A stretch of 64,000 bases of DNA from Deltaproteobacteria bacterium. Its GTDB lineage: Bacteria > Myxococcota_A > UBA9160 > JAJDAL01. The translations under genes and the position numbers were made by a program. Positions within the stretch are counted from its first letter, which is position 1. Every line of letters starts with the position of its first letter. Shown here one piece after another: positions 9,001 through 18,146 of this stretch. Under the pieces are notes generated by a model. That model was given only the letters and a program-made list of their open reading frames with translations, did no database searches and was not told the origin of the DNA. Where the stretch lies: assembly GCA_029261875.1 (NCBI GenBank), contig JAJDAL010000033.1, forward strand, positions 79,830 to 143,829. The letters run 5' to 3'.

Positions 9001-12000
9001 GGAATACGACGATTTCGGGAATGGCATCGCCCAACGAAACTGGGGCATCGTCGATGCGCCGGCCCCCACGCCCTTTGGTTGCGTCCTTACAAGTGGAGTC
9101 TGTTTCGACAACGACCAGGTGATCTGCGGAAGTGATGCGGATTGCACCGGGTTGGGTGCGTGCAGCAAGCGGAGCTCCGCCGATGCCGCGGTCTGCGCCG
9201 GCAACCCGTTCGTCTTCGCAAATTCGACTGCATGGGTCGACGAGCGCTTCGAGAACATGAGCTTCGGCGTGAACGTGAGCGACTGGCTGCTTCGCTGCAA
9301 CAGCGAAGCCACCATCTCCGACGCGAACGCCACCGTTCACGCCCGGGTTCGCAAGTTCTACGACAACCTTCCCCAGGGACAGTGCACCCAGGGAAACCTG
9401 ACACGGGTCGAAGAGGAATTCTTCGAAGAGAATCGCTTCATCCCCCGCGCCCGCCACACCTACGACGCATTCGGGAACACGATCGAGACCCTCGATGCCC
9501 GCGACAACCTGCGCAGCGTCGAGTACGACGAAGCGTTCGCGACCTTCCCGGTGGCCGAGATCGTTCACCTGGATGGATACGAACTCCAGATGACGGCGGA
9601 TTACCACGAGGGATTCGGCGTCGTGACCGGCGGCAACAGCTGGTCGATCCGCGGAGAGACGCCCGGGCCTCGTTACGACTACGGATACGACACCTTCGCG
9701 CGTATCACCCGCACGGTGGACCCTGGCGATTCCGACGCCTTTCCCACGCGTTCCTACGAGTATCACCTCAACGAAAACGACGACGGCATCAATTTCTACG
9801 TGTCCCGCCAACGCGAGACCACCGGCGGTGGAACCATCGAGACCCGGCACTACGTCGACGGTTTGGGGCGTGCTCTCGGTACGAAGGAAGAAGGCGATGC
9901 GGCGGACCAGTGGATCTTCTCGGACGCCAAGGGGTTCAACCTGCGTGGGACCGAGCAGTCGAGCTGGCTTCCGTATTTCACTGCGACCCCCGACTACGAA
10001 AAACCCGATCCGGCCCGCGACCGGATGACCGCCAACAAAGACGAGCTCGGCCGCCCGGTCGAGACCCTCCACCCCGACGGAAGCACGACCACCCTCGCCT
10101 ACCGACCGCTGATCGCCGATCAGTTCGACGAGAACGACACCTCGGGTCGGACCCCGGGCGCTTTCGACTCCAGGCGCAACGACGGGCTCGCGCGATTGGT
10201 GGAGGTGATCGAGCGCAACCCGGGCGCAGGCGAGGAGCTGGTAACCCGCTATCACTACGACGCCCGCCACAATCTGCTGGAAATCGAAGACGCTCACGCC
10301 AACCGCACGCTCATGACCTACGACGCACTCTCGCGGCGAACGCTCCTCAACGATCCCAACCGCGGCCGGCTCGAGATGATCTACGACGACACCAACAATG
10401 TGCTGGAAACCCGAGACGCCAAGGACCAACGCGTGGTCATGACCTACGACCGCGCCAATCGAATGATGAGCGAGAACTATCTCGACACCACCGGAAACCC
10501 CGCGACGGATCCGGTGGATGTCCGCTACCACTTCGATCGTCCGGTCCCGGGAGGTGTACCGCTCCTCGACGGAACCCACGCCAACGCAACCTTCACCGCG
10601 GGCCTGCTCTCCTACGTCGAGGACCTGACCGGCGAGGAACACGCTTCCTACGACGAGCGGCGCCGCGTGCGCTGGACCGTGAAAGCGGTGCGCCATCCGG
10701 TTCTCGGTCAGTTGGTTCCCTACAAGTCCGACTCGACCTACGACGCCTACGACCGCCTGGTCGAAACCCACTATCCCGACGGCGATCGCGTGAAATACGA
10801 ATACGGGAACCGCGGCCTACAGACCCAGGTGAGCGGCCCGCTCGGCGGATTGGACGTCATCCGTGACGTGGCGTACCGGCCTTCGGGACAGACCGAAACT
10901 CTCGAGTACGGCAACGGCGTCGTGACCGAGTACGAATACGATGAACGGCTGCGGCTGATCGAGCTTCTCACGCGCGGAGCCGGGGCCACCCTCGGAGACG
11001 AGCTCATCCACTACGGCTACACCCTCGACCCCGTCTCGAACCTGCTCGCCATCGACGATTTGCGAACTCAGGTCGCGCCCTCGGACCCGATGTTCAACAG
11101 CCAGGACCTCGTGTACGACGACCTGCATCGCCTCGCATCCTACGAACTCGTCGATCCCGACGTACCCGAGACTCCCCGCGGCTCCATCCACTACGCCTAC
11201 GACAAACTCGGCAACATGTTGTCCAAGACCTCGGACATCGTTCACGACGGATCGACGCGGTCGCTCACGAACCTGGGAGACCTGGAATACGGAGGCGCCG
11301 CGGGTCGCTTCGACCGCACCGGCCGCGACCCAACGGACCCGCCCGGCCCCCACGCACTCACGCAGCTCGGAACCGCCCCGCAGCCGTCGCTCTACGAATA
11401 CGACGCCAATGGAAATCTCGTGTCCTTCGACGGCCTGACCGCGGAATGGGACTTCAAAGATCGCCTCGTGGCCGTGGAGAACGACGATCTCCGCGCCGAA
11501 TACCTGCACGACCATTCGGACCGACGCATCGCGAAGAAAGTCACGGCCAAACGCGCCTGGAGCGGGTTCGCGCCGGGCGAAACGCGCGTGACCCTCTATC
11601 CCAACCCGCTGTTCGAGATTCGCGACGGTGAGCAGCCGACCAAGTTCGTGTTTCTCGGACCGAATCGCGTGGCGGAGATCACGGGATCCATCGACCCCAA
11701 CGCCGAGCGCGTGCAGTGGCTTCCGCTCTTCGGAGGCTGGAACCTGATCGCGCTGGCCGTGGACGCGGCGGATGCCGCCGACCAGATCGGGATCGGTTCC
11801 GGAACCATCACCGATGCCTTCCACGTCGCAACGACCACGGGCCCCCCGGCCCCCGTCTCCGCCGCGACACCGCTCCCGGCGGGATCCGTCCTCTGGTTGA
11901 ACGCCGCGGCACCGACCGTCGTCGCAGTCCGCGGCGACTACGTGCCGCCGGCGCAATTGCCCGTGGCGGGAAGTGGGTTCGCGCCGGTGGCGCGCCTGGA

Positions 12001-13357
12001 ACCCCTGGGAACCGAGGATGCGCTGCCCGAATCCGCGGCCTGGATCTGGGATCCGGAGTTGGTCCGCTGGCGCGTCGCACTGGGCGATGCCCTGGCGGGG
12101 GTTTCGGATTTCCCGCCGATTCTTCGCGCCGGAAGCGTACCCTTCCTGCGCGAAGCCCACGCCGCAAACCTCACGCTGCCGCCGGACACGGCCCGCATCC
12201 GCTACTACCACACCGACCACATCGGCTCCGCCACCCTGCTCACGGACGGTGCCGGTGCGCTGGTGGAAGAGACGGTCTTCTACCCCTTTGGGGAGCCGCG
12301 CGTGCGGATGCGCCGCAATGACCATGGGCTGCCGTCGTCGAACTACCTCTTCATGGGTAAGGAACGCGACTACGAAAGCGGGCTCTCGTATTTCGGCGCG
12401 CGCTTCTACGCGCCCTCGATCGGCGTGTTCGCGTCCGTGGATCCGGTCAACAACAACCCCGCAGCCACGACGGAACCCCGGCGACGCAACGCCTACCGCT
12501 ACGGGCTCAACAACCCCTTGCGCTATTCGGACCCCACTGGGCTCGATGCCGTCGACAGCATCAAGAAGTACGCGGTGATGCCTTGGGGGTATCTCTCGGC
12601 GGCCGCCAACGCACCCATCACGGTGGCGACCATCGTCAAGGCGAAGAACTACCGAAGGCAGGCGCAGTCCGCGTACTATGCGGCCAAAGCGGCGTCCGCA
12701 ATCGAAGGCACCAAGGCGGCCAACGTCGCCGCGTTGCTCAAGAGCGCACCTCCTTCGATGAAGAGCAAGGTGGCGGGCGCGGCGGTTGCGCACTTCGACA
12801 AGGCATCGTCACTGGCGCGCGACGCAGCCACCGCCAAACCCTACGCCTTTCCTGCGCGCGGGGGGCGCATGAAACGGTGGACGACGGACCCGAACGTGGG
12901 CCGTGCGTCGAAGGGCGCCATGGGGACCGCGGGGAAGGTCGTGGGTGGCGCCGACGTCGTGCTGGGCGGCATCGAGACCTACGAAGCCATCTCCCGCGGC
13001 GACGAAGTCACGGCCGTGTCCGCGGGAGTGGGCACGGCGGCGTCGGCGGCCGGCCTCTTCAACCCGATCGCCGGTGCCTTTTCTGCGGGCTACGCGCTCG
13101 GCCGGGTGATGGACGACACCTTCGGATTCTCCGACGGCATCGCCAAGGGCCTCCCCATGAACCACGACCGGCGCATCGGTTCTTCCCTATCGGACAAGAT
13201 CCACGGACACTCGATGCACAACACCTACCAACGCGACTTCGAACGCAAGATGAACAAGATCATCGACAAGAACGAGCGGGCGGACTACTGGAAGAACCGC
13301 AAGCCGCTCTCCCGAGTCGAGACATCCGGTATGGAAAGCCCCCGCCTCGATCGCTGA
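5996..13357 (+). CDS. Giant SpvB/TcdB-like RHS/YD-repeat protein with RHS core and variable C-terminus
   Basis: SpvB-like N-term (SLPSGPGSIEGLGESFEPQLNTGTATYSVRLKVPPGRAGFAPGLGLSYNGGAGNGTVGLGWSL); FG-GAP-like DLNGDSLPDVV; many YD repeats; RHS core YYHTDHIGSATLLTDGAG...GKERDYESGLSYFGARFYAPSIGVFASVDP...YRYGLNNPLRYSDPTGLD; overlaps the upstream gene by 25 nt. Confidence 0.93.
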   Translation: MRGAGVFLRIAQRWERALAPVLATLLLFTASDARSAAKNGVSAQSISLPSGPGSIEGLGESFEPQLNTGTATYSVRLKVPPGRAGFAPGLGLSYNGGAGNGTVGLGWSLSGIDCIQRQTDKGQPQYDESETFSGTDVFLVGGEELVPLSDGTFRPENESGFQRYRFDRATDTWLCENPDGSKLTLGGVANSRVSDGARTARWCVSREQDTNGNRIDYEYVAFPDSPGQIYPKRIVYNRHATQSLDGEQIVVFQYEAQTRPDPVSDYRFAFEVITARRLIAIDTCTRGGSFSPVTSCDAVGEAGAARVGAYRLDYDEVGACEEGVCARGMLGNACVVDVDCVAGVTRLERITQIGDDGVTELPPLRFTYTELELFQNPEWIFVAGFPLGVIGGPESALVDLNGDSLPDVVESPTGLPGTLRRFMNEGPDENGVVSFALAEVFAGPQQRLSTPGTQIVDINGDGVADLVTRPSADTSTFEVRRGSDAGFFNIVPNNFEIAGFNDFAVQGFDDPKVQFTDLDFDKRIDIVRSDTDAGGSPSGLRVRINRQFAGQEFLDLPVECAPLPGVDFANGKSFLVDLNGDRLLDVVQVETTPTALQQIRFFPSCGGGGYGRGGSCEAQGPAVTLGGAPVEGLSGADFQNFSGFRWQDLTNDGLSDLLWTGPQSMTAWINVGGDRLRRVELGSYLPGVDFDRCDPGTGCNPQNFDLMLFADINANGTTDIVHVDRETQAVRYLDIVGPSGVPPNLLKSIDNGLGRKTAIEYEPSTSDYLEAQNVSGKPWETRAPFPVTVVSRKRVRVGLDLDEVPGEDEYVTDYRYRDAFYDSVEKEFRGFSEVEVLARGDAGHPTLLTRHSFHTGAPDGEDNDGDGLIDERTPLGGAEEESLKGVALEQRTETCTDGPDGDCFATGEIFHHNFSRWEVRNLHGATGLVCSGDPGTGCCSDADCASDELGGSCVAGGISEPGVRPEQSCANGKSVRWAFSGAERSSTLEQGSGDRIDIFREMEYDDFGNGIAQRNWGIVDAPAPTPFGCVLTSGVCFDNDQVICGSDADCTGLGACSKRSSADAAVCAGNPFVFANSTAWVDERFENMSFGVNVSDWLLRCNSEATISDANATVHARVRKFYDNLPQGQCTQGNLTRVEEEFFEENRFIPRARHTYDAFGNTIETLDARDNLRSVEYDEAFATFPVAEIVHLDGYELQMTADYHEGFGVVTGGNSWSIRGETPGPRYDYGYDTFARITRTVDPGDSDAFPTRSYEYHLNENDDGINFYVSRQRETTGGGTIETRHYVDGLGRALGTKEEGDAADQWIFSDAKGFNLRGTEQSSWLPYFTATPDYEKPDPARDRMTANKDELGRPVETLHPDGSTTTLAYRPLIADQFDENDTSGRTPGAFDSRRNDGLARLVEVIERNPGAGEELVTRYHYDARHNLLEIEDAHANRTLMTYDALSRRTLLNDPNRGRLEMIYDDTNNVLETRDAKDQRVVMTYDRANRMMSENYLDTTGNPATDPVDVRYHFDRPVPGGVPLLDGTHANATFTAGLLSYVEDLTGEEHASYDERRRVRWTVKAVRHPVLGQLVPYKSDSTYDAYDRLVETHYPDGDRVKYEYGNRGLQTQVSGPLGGLDVIRDVAYRPSGQTETLEYGNGVVTEYEYDERLRLIELLTRGAGATLGDELIHYGYTLDPVSNLLAIDDLRTQVAPSDPMFNSQDLVYDDLHRLASYELVDPDVPETPRGSIHYAYDKLGNMLSKTSDIVHDGSTRSLTNLGDLEYGGAAGRFDRTGRDPTDPPGPHALTQLGTAPQPSLYEYDANGNLVSFDGLTAEWDFKDRLVAVENDDLRAEYLHDHSDRRIAKKVTAKRAWSGFAPGETRVTLYPNPLFEIRDGEQPTKFVFLGPNRVAEITGSIDPNAERVQWLPLFGGWNLIALAVDAADAADQIGIGSGTITDAFHVATTTGPPAPVSAATPLPAGSVLWLNAAAPTVVAVRGDYVPPAQLPVAGSGFAPVARLEPLGTEDALPESAAWIWDPELVRWRVALGDALAGVSDFPPILRAGSVPFLREAHAANLTLPPDTARIRYYHTDHIGSATLLTDGAGALVEETVFYPFGEPRVRMRRNDHGLPSSNYLFMGKERDYESGLSYFGARFYAPSIGVFASVDPVNNNPAATTEPRRRNAYRYGLNNPLRYSDPTGLDAVDSIKKYAVMPWGYLSAAANAPITVATIVKAKNYRRQAQSAYYAAKAASAIEGTKAANVAALLKSAPPSMKSKVAGAAVAHFDKASSLARDAATAKPYAFPARGGRMKRWTTDPNVGRASKGAMGTAGKVVGGADVVLGGIETYEAISRGDEVTAVSAGVGTAASAAGLFNPIAGAFSAGYALGRVMDDTFGFSDGIAKGLPMNHDRRIGSSLSDKIHGHSMHNTYQRDFERKMNKIIDKNERADYWKNRKPLSRVETSGMESPRLDR

Positions 13358-13396
13358 TCTACCAAAATCCGGGATCGTCGCGCCCAGACGGTGGTG

Positions 13397-13879
13397 CTAT
13401 CCCCGGGTCTCGACGTAGTGCACTGCGCCTTTGGCTTCGGGGTGGCCCGCCCCGGCGGCTTCGCGGAATCGGTTGAGGGCACCCTCGCGGTCTCGCTCGC
13501 CCCAGCCCGGGTACAGTCCGAGATAGAGCACGAGCCCCATTCGGTATGCGGCCTCGTCGGGTTGAATTCGGACGCCACCTTCGGTGGCCAGCATGAGGTA
13601 TTCGCCGACGGGCACGCTCTCGCCGAAGTGGGCCGCGGATTTGACTAGCGGCATGCCCCGGTGGTCCCCCGTCACCTTGAGGCCCTGCACGACGCGCGCC
13701 TCGGCCGCCGATCGGCTCGGCTTTTCCCAGGCCAGCGGCGCGGGCGCCGGGGCCACCGCAGCCGCGGAAGCCTCGCCGGCGGGCGTGGCCTCGACGGTGT
13801 TTCCGCAGGCGCTGAGACCCGTGATGGCGAGATAGGCCAGCGGCGCGACCCAGAACGAACGGATGGAATGACGTTGCAT
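13397..13879 (-). CDS. Putative lipoprotein with Sel1-like repeat
   Basis: Lipobox ITGLSAC; AAYRMGLVLYLGLYPGWGERDREGALNRFREAAGAGHPEAKGAVHY resembles a SEL1 repeat; start CAT 13877-13879. Confidence 0.6.
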   Translation of the reverse strand: MQRHSIRSFWVAPLAYLAITGLSACGNTVEATPAGEASAAAVAPAPAPLAWEKPSRSAAEARVVQGLKVTGDHRGMPLVKSAAHFGESVPVGEYLMLATEGGVRIQPDEAAYRMGLVLYLGLYPGWGERDREGALNRFREAAGAGHPEAKGAVHYVETRG

Positions 13880-14069
13880 CGGTGTTTCCTTTGATTCTTT
13901 GAGCGGCCCGCGCCCACCTCGTGTTCTATCGGCCCCCCAAAACGCAAGATTGAGGTGGCGGAATTCCTCCGGGCGCGACAAGGAGACCGGGTCCATTGAG
14001 GACCGGATCGAGTCGAACTCCGGGACCTAACGCCCGCGTGCGACAATTCTGCACGCGGACAACGACGGC

Positions 14070-14960
14070 TCAGCCGGCGTGCGTCTCGAGCGCGCGGATG
14101 CGTGCGTCGAGCGGGGGATGGCTGGCGAAGAACTCCGCCATGGCCCGGCGGCCGCCGCCTGAGATGCCGAAGGCATGCATCTGTTCGGGCAAGCCCTGGC
14201 TCCCCTCGACCTTCGCTTTGAGCACGCGCAGAGCGCCGATCATGTTCTCGCGTCCGGCCAGGCGCGCACCTTCGCGATCGGCGCGGAACTCGCGCTTGCG
14301 CGAGAAGTACATCACGATCGCCGTAGCGAGGATGCCCAGCACCACCTGCGCAAGGATGGCGGTGATGAAATAGGCGGGGCCGTGGCCACGCTCGGTCTTG
14401 AACACCGTCCGATCCACGATGTGACCCACTACGCGAGAGAGGAAGAAGACGAAGGTGTTGACCACGCCCTGGATCAAGGTCAGGGTCACCATGTCGCCGT
14501 TCGCGATATGACCGATCTCGTGTCCCAGAACCGCATCCACTTCGTTGCGCCGCATGCCGTTCAAGAGCCCGGTGCTAACCGCTACCAGTGCGCTGTTGCG
14601 ACGCGCCCCGGTCGCAAACGCATTGGGCTCGGGGGAATCGAAAATCGCCACCTCGGGCATCCCGATCCCCGCCGCCTGAGCGTGCACCCGCACGCGCTCG
14701 ACGAGCCACTGCTCCGCCGGGCCCCGTGGCGCTTCGATGACGCGCGCCCCGGTCATGCGCTTGGCCATCCACTTGGAAATCGCCAGCGAGAAAAACGAAC
14801 CCGTCATTCCGATCAGCGCCGACACGGCCAGCAGCGCGCCCAGGTCCAGATCGACGCCCTGCGCGTCGAGCACGGGGCCGATCCCGAAAAGCTGCCAGGC
14901 GAGGCTCAGCACCAGTAGAACAGCGATGTTGGTCGCAAGAAACAGCAGAATTCGAGTCAT
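14070..14960 (-). CDS. htpX: M48 family metalloprotease HtpX
   Basis: [37 protein letters not shown]...[46 protein letters not shown] start. Confidence 0.95.
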   Translation of the reverse strand: MTRILLFLATNIAVLLVLSLAWQLFGIGPVLDAQGVDLDLGALLAVSALIGMTGSFFSLAISKWMAKRMTGARVIEAPRGPAEQWLVERVRVHAQAAGIGMPEVAIFDSPEPNAFATGARRNSALVAVSTGLLNGMRRNEVDAVLGHEIGHIANGDMVTLTLIQGVVNTFVFFLSRVVGHIVDRTVFKTERGHGPAYFITAILAQVVLGILATAIVMYFSRKREFRADREGARLAGRENMIGALRVLKAKVEGSQGLPEQMHAFGISGGGRRAMAEFFASHPPLDARIRALETHAG

Positions 14961-15096
14961 CGGTGTCGTGTCCTCCGTGATCCGGCTTGGAGCTGGTGGC
15001 AAATATGCTCACCCCCTGCCGGTGTTCAAGGCCCCCGGCGGGATTCGCGGAAAAAACTCCACGGGCCCCGATGTCAGCGGTGCCCGGGCGCGACGT

Positions 15097-16152
15097 CTAT
15101 TCGGGAAGCGGGTCGAGCGGTGCCGGAAGCATGCGAAGTCGCCTGGATTCGACCCAATCCGGGGAACCCTCGAGGCGGATGGCAACAGTCAGTTCCCATT
15201 CGAGTTCGTTGTTGCTGGATTCGAAGCTGTAGGCCGGACGGTTGGGCGGTGTGACGGTCGTGCTCAGCTCGACGGGCTGGCGCGGCGCGTAGTGCGCGCG
15301 TTCGGCGAACACGAACTCCTCCTGGCAGATGCGCTCGCGGTGCGTCACGGAGTTGGTGCCGTGGCCGGACTTGCAGGATTCCTTGCCCACCAGCGTCGCC
15401 GTTGCGCGGCCGAGTTCGACGTTCTGGCGCGGCATGAAGTGGAGACGAACCTCGAAATCCTGTCCCGGAGAGACGGCGTACGGCGTAGCGATCTTCCCGC
15501 GTCTCCCAATGTAGGTGATGCTCGGGTGCTTCATGGCGGCTTCGGAAATCTGCGGTGCGTCGACTTCGAGCTTCACTTTGCCGAGCGTTCGCTCCGCCAG
15601 CCGGCGGCGCAACACCTTGAATAGAATGACCGGGACGATCAGCGGTGACAGCGCGAGCATCATCGCGAACAACATCAAGATCAAAGGGGAGAACAGGATC
15701 AACATGAAGGTGGCCGTTGCGCCGGTCGCGGACTTCTTGAAGATCGGAGGGGAGCCGAGATAGCTGTCCCGGCTATCGGGTCCCGCCAGCACGATCACGT
15801 CTTCGGACGCTTTGGCGTCGATCGCCCATGGTAGATCCGCCTGGGCGCGGATCTCCCAGTCGACGTTCAAGAGCTGGCCGTGGTAAGTCAGCGGTTTTTC
15901 GGGAGCTCGGAAGGAGAATGGATAGGTGGCCCCCCAACCGCCCCGCCACTTGAGCTCCGTCTCCACCTGGGATTCGAGTGTATCCTGATCCACGTTCCCG
16001 ACACCGTGGGTTCTCCAGGCGAGTTCGATTCGGAGTTCGCGACAGGACACTTCCCTGTCGGTCTCGACCCGAACTTCTCCGCGGATCAACTCGCCCGTTC
16101 GATAGGTCCGGTCATCCCGGTCGAACACGATGTGGATGTCACACTTCGACAT
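15097..16152 (-). CDS. Arrestin-fold/SpoOM-like membrane protein
   Basis: MSKCDIHIVFDRDDRTYRTGELIRGEVRVETDREVSCRELRIELAWRTHG arrestin-N-like; two central hydrophobic segments. Confidence 0.6.
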   Translation of the reverse strand: MSKCDIHIVFDRDDRTYRTGELIRGEVRVETDREVSCRELRIELAWRTHGVGNVDQDTLESQVETELKWRGGWGATYPFSFRAPEKPLTYHGQLLNVDWEIRAQADLPWAIDAKASEDVIVLAGPDSRDSYLGSPPIFKKSATGATATFMLILFSPLILMLFAMMLALSPLIVPVILFKVLRRRLAERTLGKVKLEVDAPQISEAAMKHPSITYIGRRGKIATPYAVSPGQDFEVRLHFMPRQNVELGRATATLVGKESCKSGHGTNSVTHRERICQEEFVFAERAHYAPRQPVELSTTVTPPNRPAYSFESSNNELEWELTVAIRLEGSPDWVESRRLRMLPAPLDPLPE

Positions 16153-16798
16153 ACTCGATCTCCTGGGCCCGTTGAAACGCGGCGTAAAGGTCTCGCTCCA
16201 TGGCACGCACGTTGCTGCCGTGGGCCGCAATCAGTGCGCGAACCGTGCGTTCCGAGATGCGCGGCACCGGGCCCGGCCGACGCCTTGCCCAATGAACGCG
16301 ACGCTCGAACATCCGCTTCAGCTTGTCCGGGGTCAAAGCGCGCGCCGGAACGACGGTCTCGACCTCCAGGCCGGCCGCTCGAAACTCCGCCGAAAGGTCC
16401 AGATGGGTCCCGACCGCGAAGGAGCGTGAAGAACGGAACAAGCGGGATCGCCGCAGGCGCCCGAGCCGTTGCACTTCGTCGACGAAGAGCGGCGTGCCCT
16501 GCGGAAGCTTTGGCCGCATTCCTTCTGCGATGTAGAGAAAGGGTACGTCGGGAAAATGCCGATGCAGCGCGAGCAGGTGCGTGGTCTTGCCGCGGCCCGA
16601 ATCCCCCAGGAACTGCAGCGCGAACCCCGGACCGGCGAGCCGCGTTACCCAGCGTTCGACCGCGGCGGGCTCCGTGTCCGCAAGTCCCCCTCGCTCCGAA
16701 CGCTCCGGCTCTCCGAACGGATTTCTGCGCAGGTTCAAGTGCTCGAACGCGAGGCGCGGCGCGGGTCGGGTCGGGTCACTCGCCATGCGTGCATACAT
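16139..16798 (-). CDS. P-loop ATPase (AAA/ExeA-like)
   Basis: Walker A FLGDSGRGKTTHLLAL, Walker B-like GTPLFVDEVQRL; overlaps the arrestin-like gene by 14 nt. Confidence 0.75.
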   Translation of the reverse strand: MYARMASDPTRPAPRLAFEHLNLRRNPFGEPERSERGGLADTEPAAVERWVTRLAGPGFALQFLGDSGRGKTTHLLALHRHFPDVPFLYIAEGMRPKLPQGTPLFVDEVQRLGRLRRSRLFRSSRSFAVGTHLDLSAEFRAAGLEVETVVPARALTPDKLKRMFERRVHWARRRPGPVPRISERTVRALIAAHGSNVRAMERDLYAAFQRAQEIEYVEV

Positions 16799-17007
16799 CG
16801 GGCGATCGGGGCCAGAAGCGTGAGCGCACTGGACCGCACCGTTCCACCTCAATCCGTGGAAACCATGAGACGCTCTGTGGGCTGGGTTGACATCCGGACG
16901 CCGACTCCGGAGATCAGAGATTCTCAGGAATTCCCATCGCCGTAGACCCAAGACGCCCGTACGCGTACGGTCGCTGTGCCAATCGACACCCACACCCGGA
17001 GGTTCCC

Positions 17008-18066
17008 ATGCTGGCTGTGATCCTCTCCGCCTTGGTCGCAATCGCTTTCGCTGCACCCGCCCACGGGACCACTTTCTGCGTGAACCCCGGCGGTACCGGG
17101 GGCTGCTTTACCGACATCGCCGCGGCGGTGGACGCAGCCGACAACAAGGACGTGATCGAGATCGCTTCCGGAAACTACAGCGGCCCTTTGGTTCGAATCG
17201 ACAAGCGCATCACCTTGCGCGGCGAAGATGCCGCTTCGACCGTAGTCGAGAGCGCTTCGAGTCCCGCCATTTCGATCGACCTCAAGAACCGGGTGACAAT
17301 CGAGCGCCTCACCATCCGAACGACGGCTCCGGCGATTTCCGATGGTGCGCTGAGAGTCGAGCGCAAGGCGAGAGCGACCGTGGCCGATTGTATTCTCAAC
17401 CGGGGTGGAATCCGGCTCGGTTTCGGCGCGCGTCTCGATCTCGATCGGACGGCAATCGGAGGACCGGCGATCGGCGTGGTTCTCGACACCGGTATCGATA
17501 TCTCGACGAAGGCCCGCGTCGAGATGAATCAGAGTTCCGTGTTCCGGATGAACGTCGCCATCGTGAATTCCGGTCGGGCCAACGTGCGCGACAGTACGTT
17601 CGCTCGCAACCGCACCGGCATCGTCGTCAGGAGCGATGGACAATTGAAGCTCTTCAGTTCGACGATTGGGGAGAATGCCGAGGAGGGCCTGCTCATGTTC
17701 GGGAGACGCGTGGTTTTCGCCAACTCCATCATCGCGGCGCGATTGGGTGGGGGCCCCGACTGCCGCCAGACCAGCGGGCAACTCGCGTCGAAGAACTACA
17801 ACCTGATCCAAGATCCGGGCGATTGCGTTCTGGTGGGCAAGACGACCGACAACGTCATCGGACTCGACCCCGTGCTGGGCTCACTGTTGAACCACGGTGG
17901 CCCGACACCCACGGTGCGTCTACTGCCGGGCAGCCCGGCGATCGATGCGGGCAACCCCACTTCCCCGAGCAAACGCAGCGGCTCCCGCTGTGGCCAAACC
18001 GACCAACGCGGCGTAGCCCGCCTGGATCGCTGCGACATCGGCGCTTTCGAATCCACGGTTCCCTGA
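17008..18066 (+). CDS. Right-handed beta-helix protein with choice-of-anchor-Q-like C-terminus
   Basis: Signal peptide MLAVILSALVAIAFAAPAHG; beta-helix repeats; SLLNHGGPTPTVRLLPGSPAIDAGNPT...DQRGVARLDRCDIGAFE. Confidence 0.85.
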   Translation: MLAVILSALVAIAFAAPAHGTTFCVNPGGTGGCFTDIAAAVDAADNKDVIEIASGNYSGPLVRIDKRITLRGEDAASTVVESASSPAISIDLKNRVTIERLTIRTTAPAISDGALRVERKARATVADCILNRGGIRLGFGARLDLDRTAIGGPAIGVVLDTGIDISTKARVEMNQSSVFRMNVAIVNSGRANVRDSTFARNRTGIVVRSDGQLKLFSSTIGENAEEGLLMFGRRVVFANSIIAARLGGGPDCRQTSGQLASKNYNLIQDPGDCVLVGKTTDNVIGLDPVLGSLLNHGGPTPTVRLLPGSPAIDAGNPTSPSKRSGSRCGQTDQRGVARLDRCDIGAFESTVP

Positions 18067-18146
18067 GCGTTTCGCGCGTCGAACGAAGCGGCTCGCCCCA
18101 CCCTCGTTCTGCGATTCGAACCCGCTGTTTCTCGAGCAGACCGCAG

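Noticed and set aside
7967-10771. 934-aa minus-strand ORF inside the RHS gene
   Set aside because: Mirror of the YD-repeat coding strand; the plus strand clearly encodes SpvB/RHS.
13397-13879. Immunity protein for the RHS C-terminus
   Set aside because: Convergent orientation, lipobox and Sel1-like repeat make it an ordinary lipoprotein candidate; no evidence of immunity function from sequence alone.
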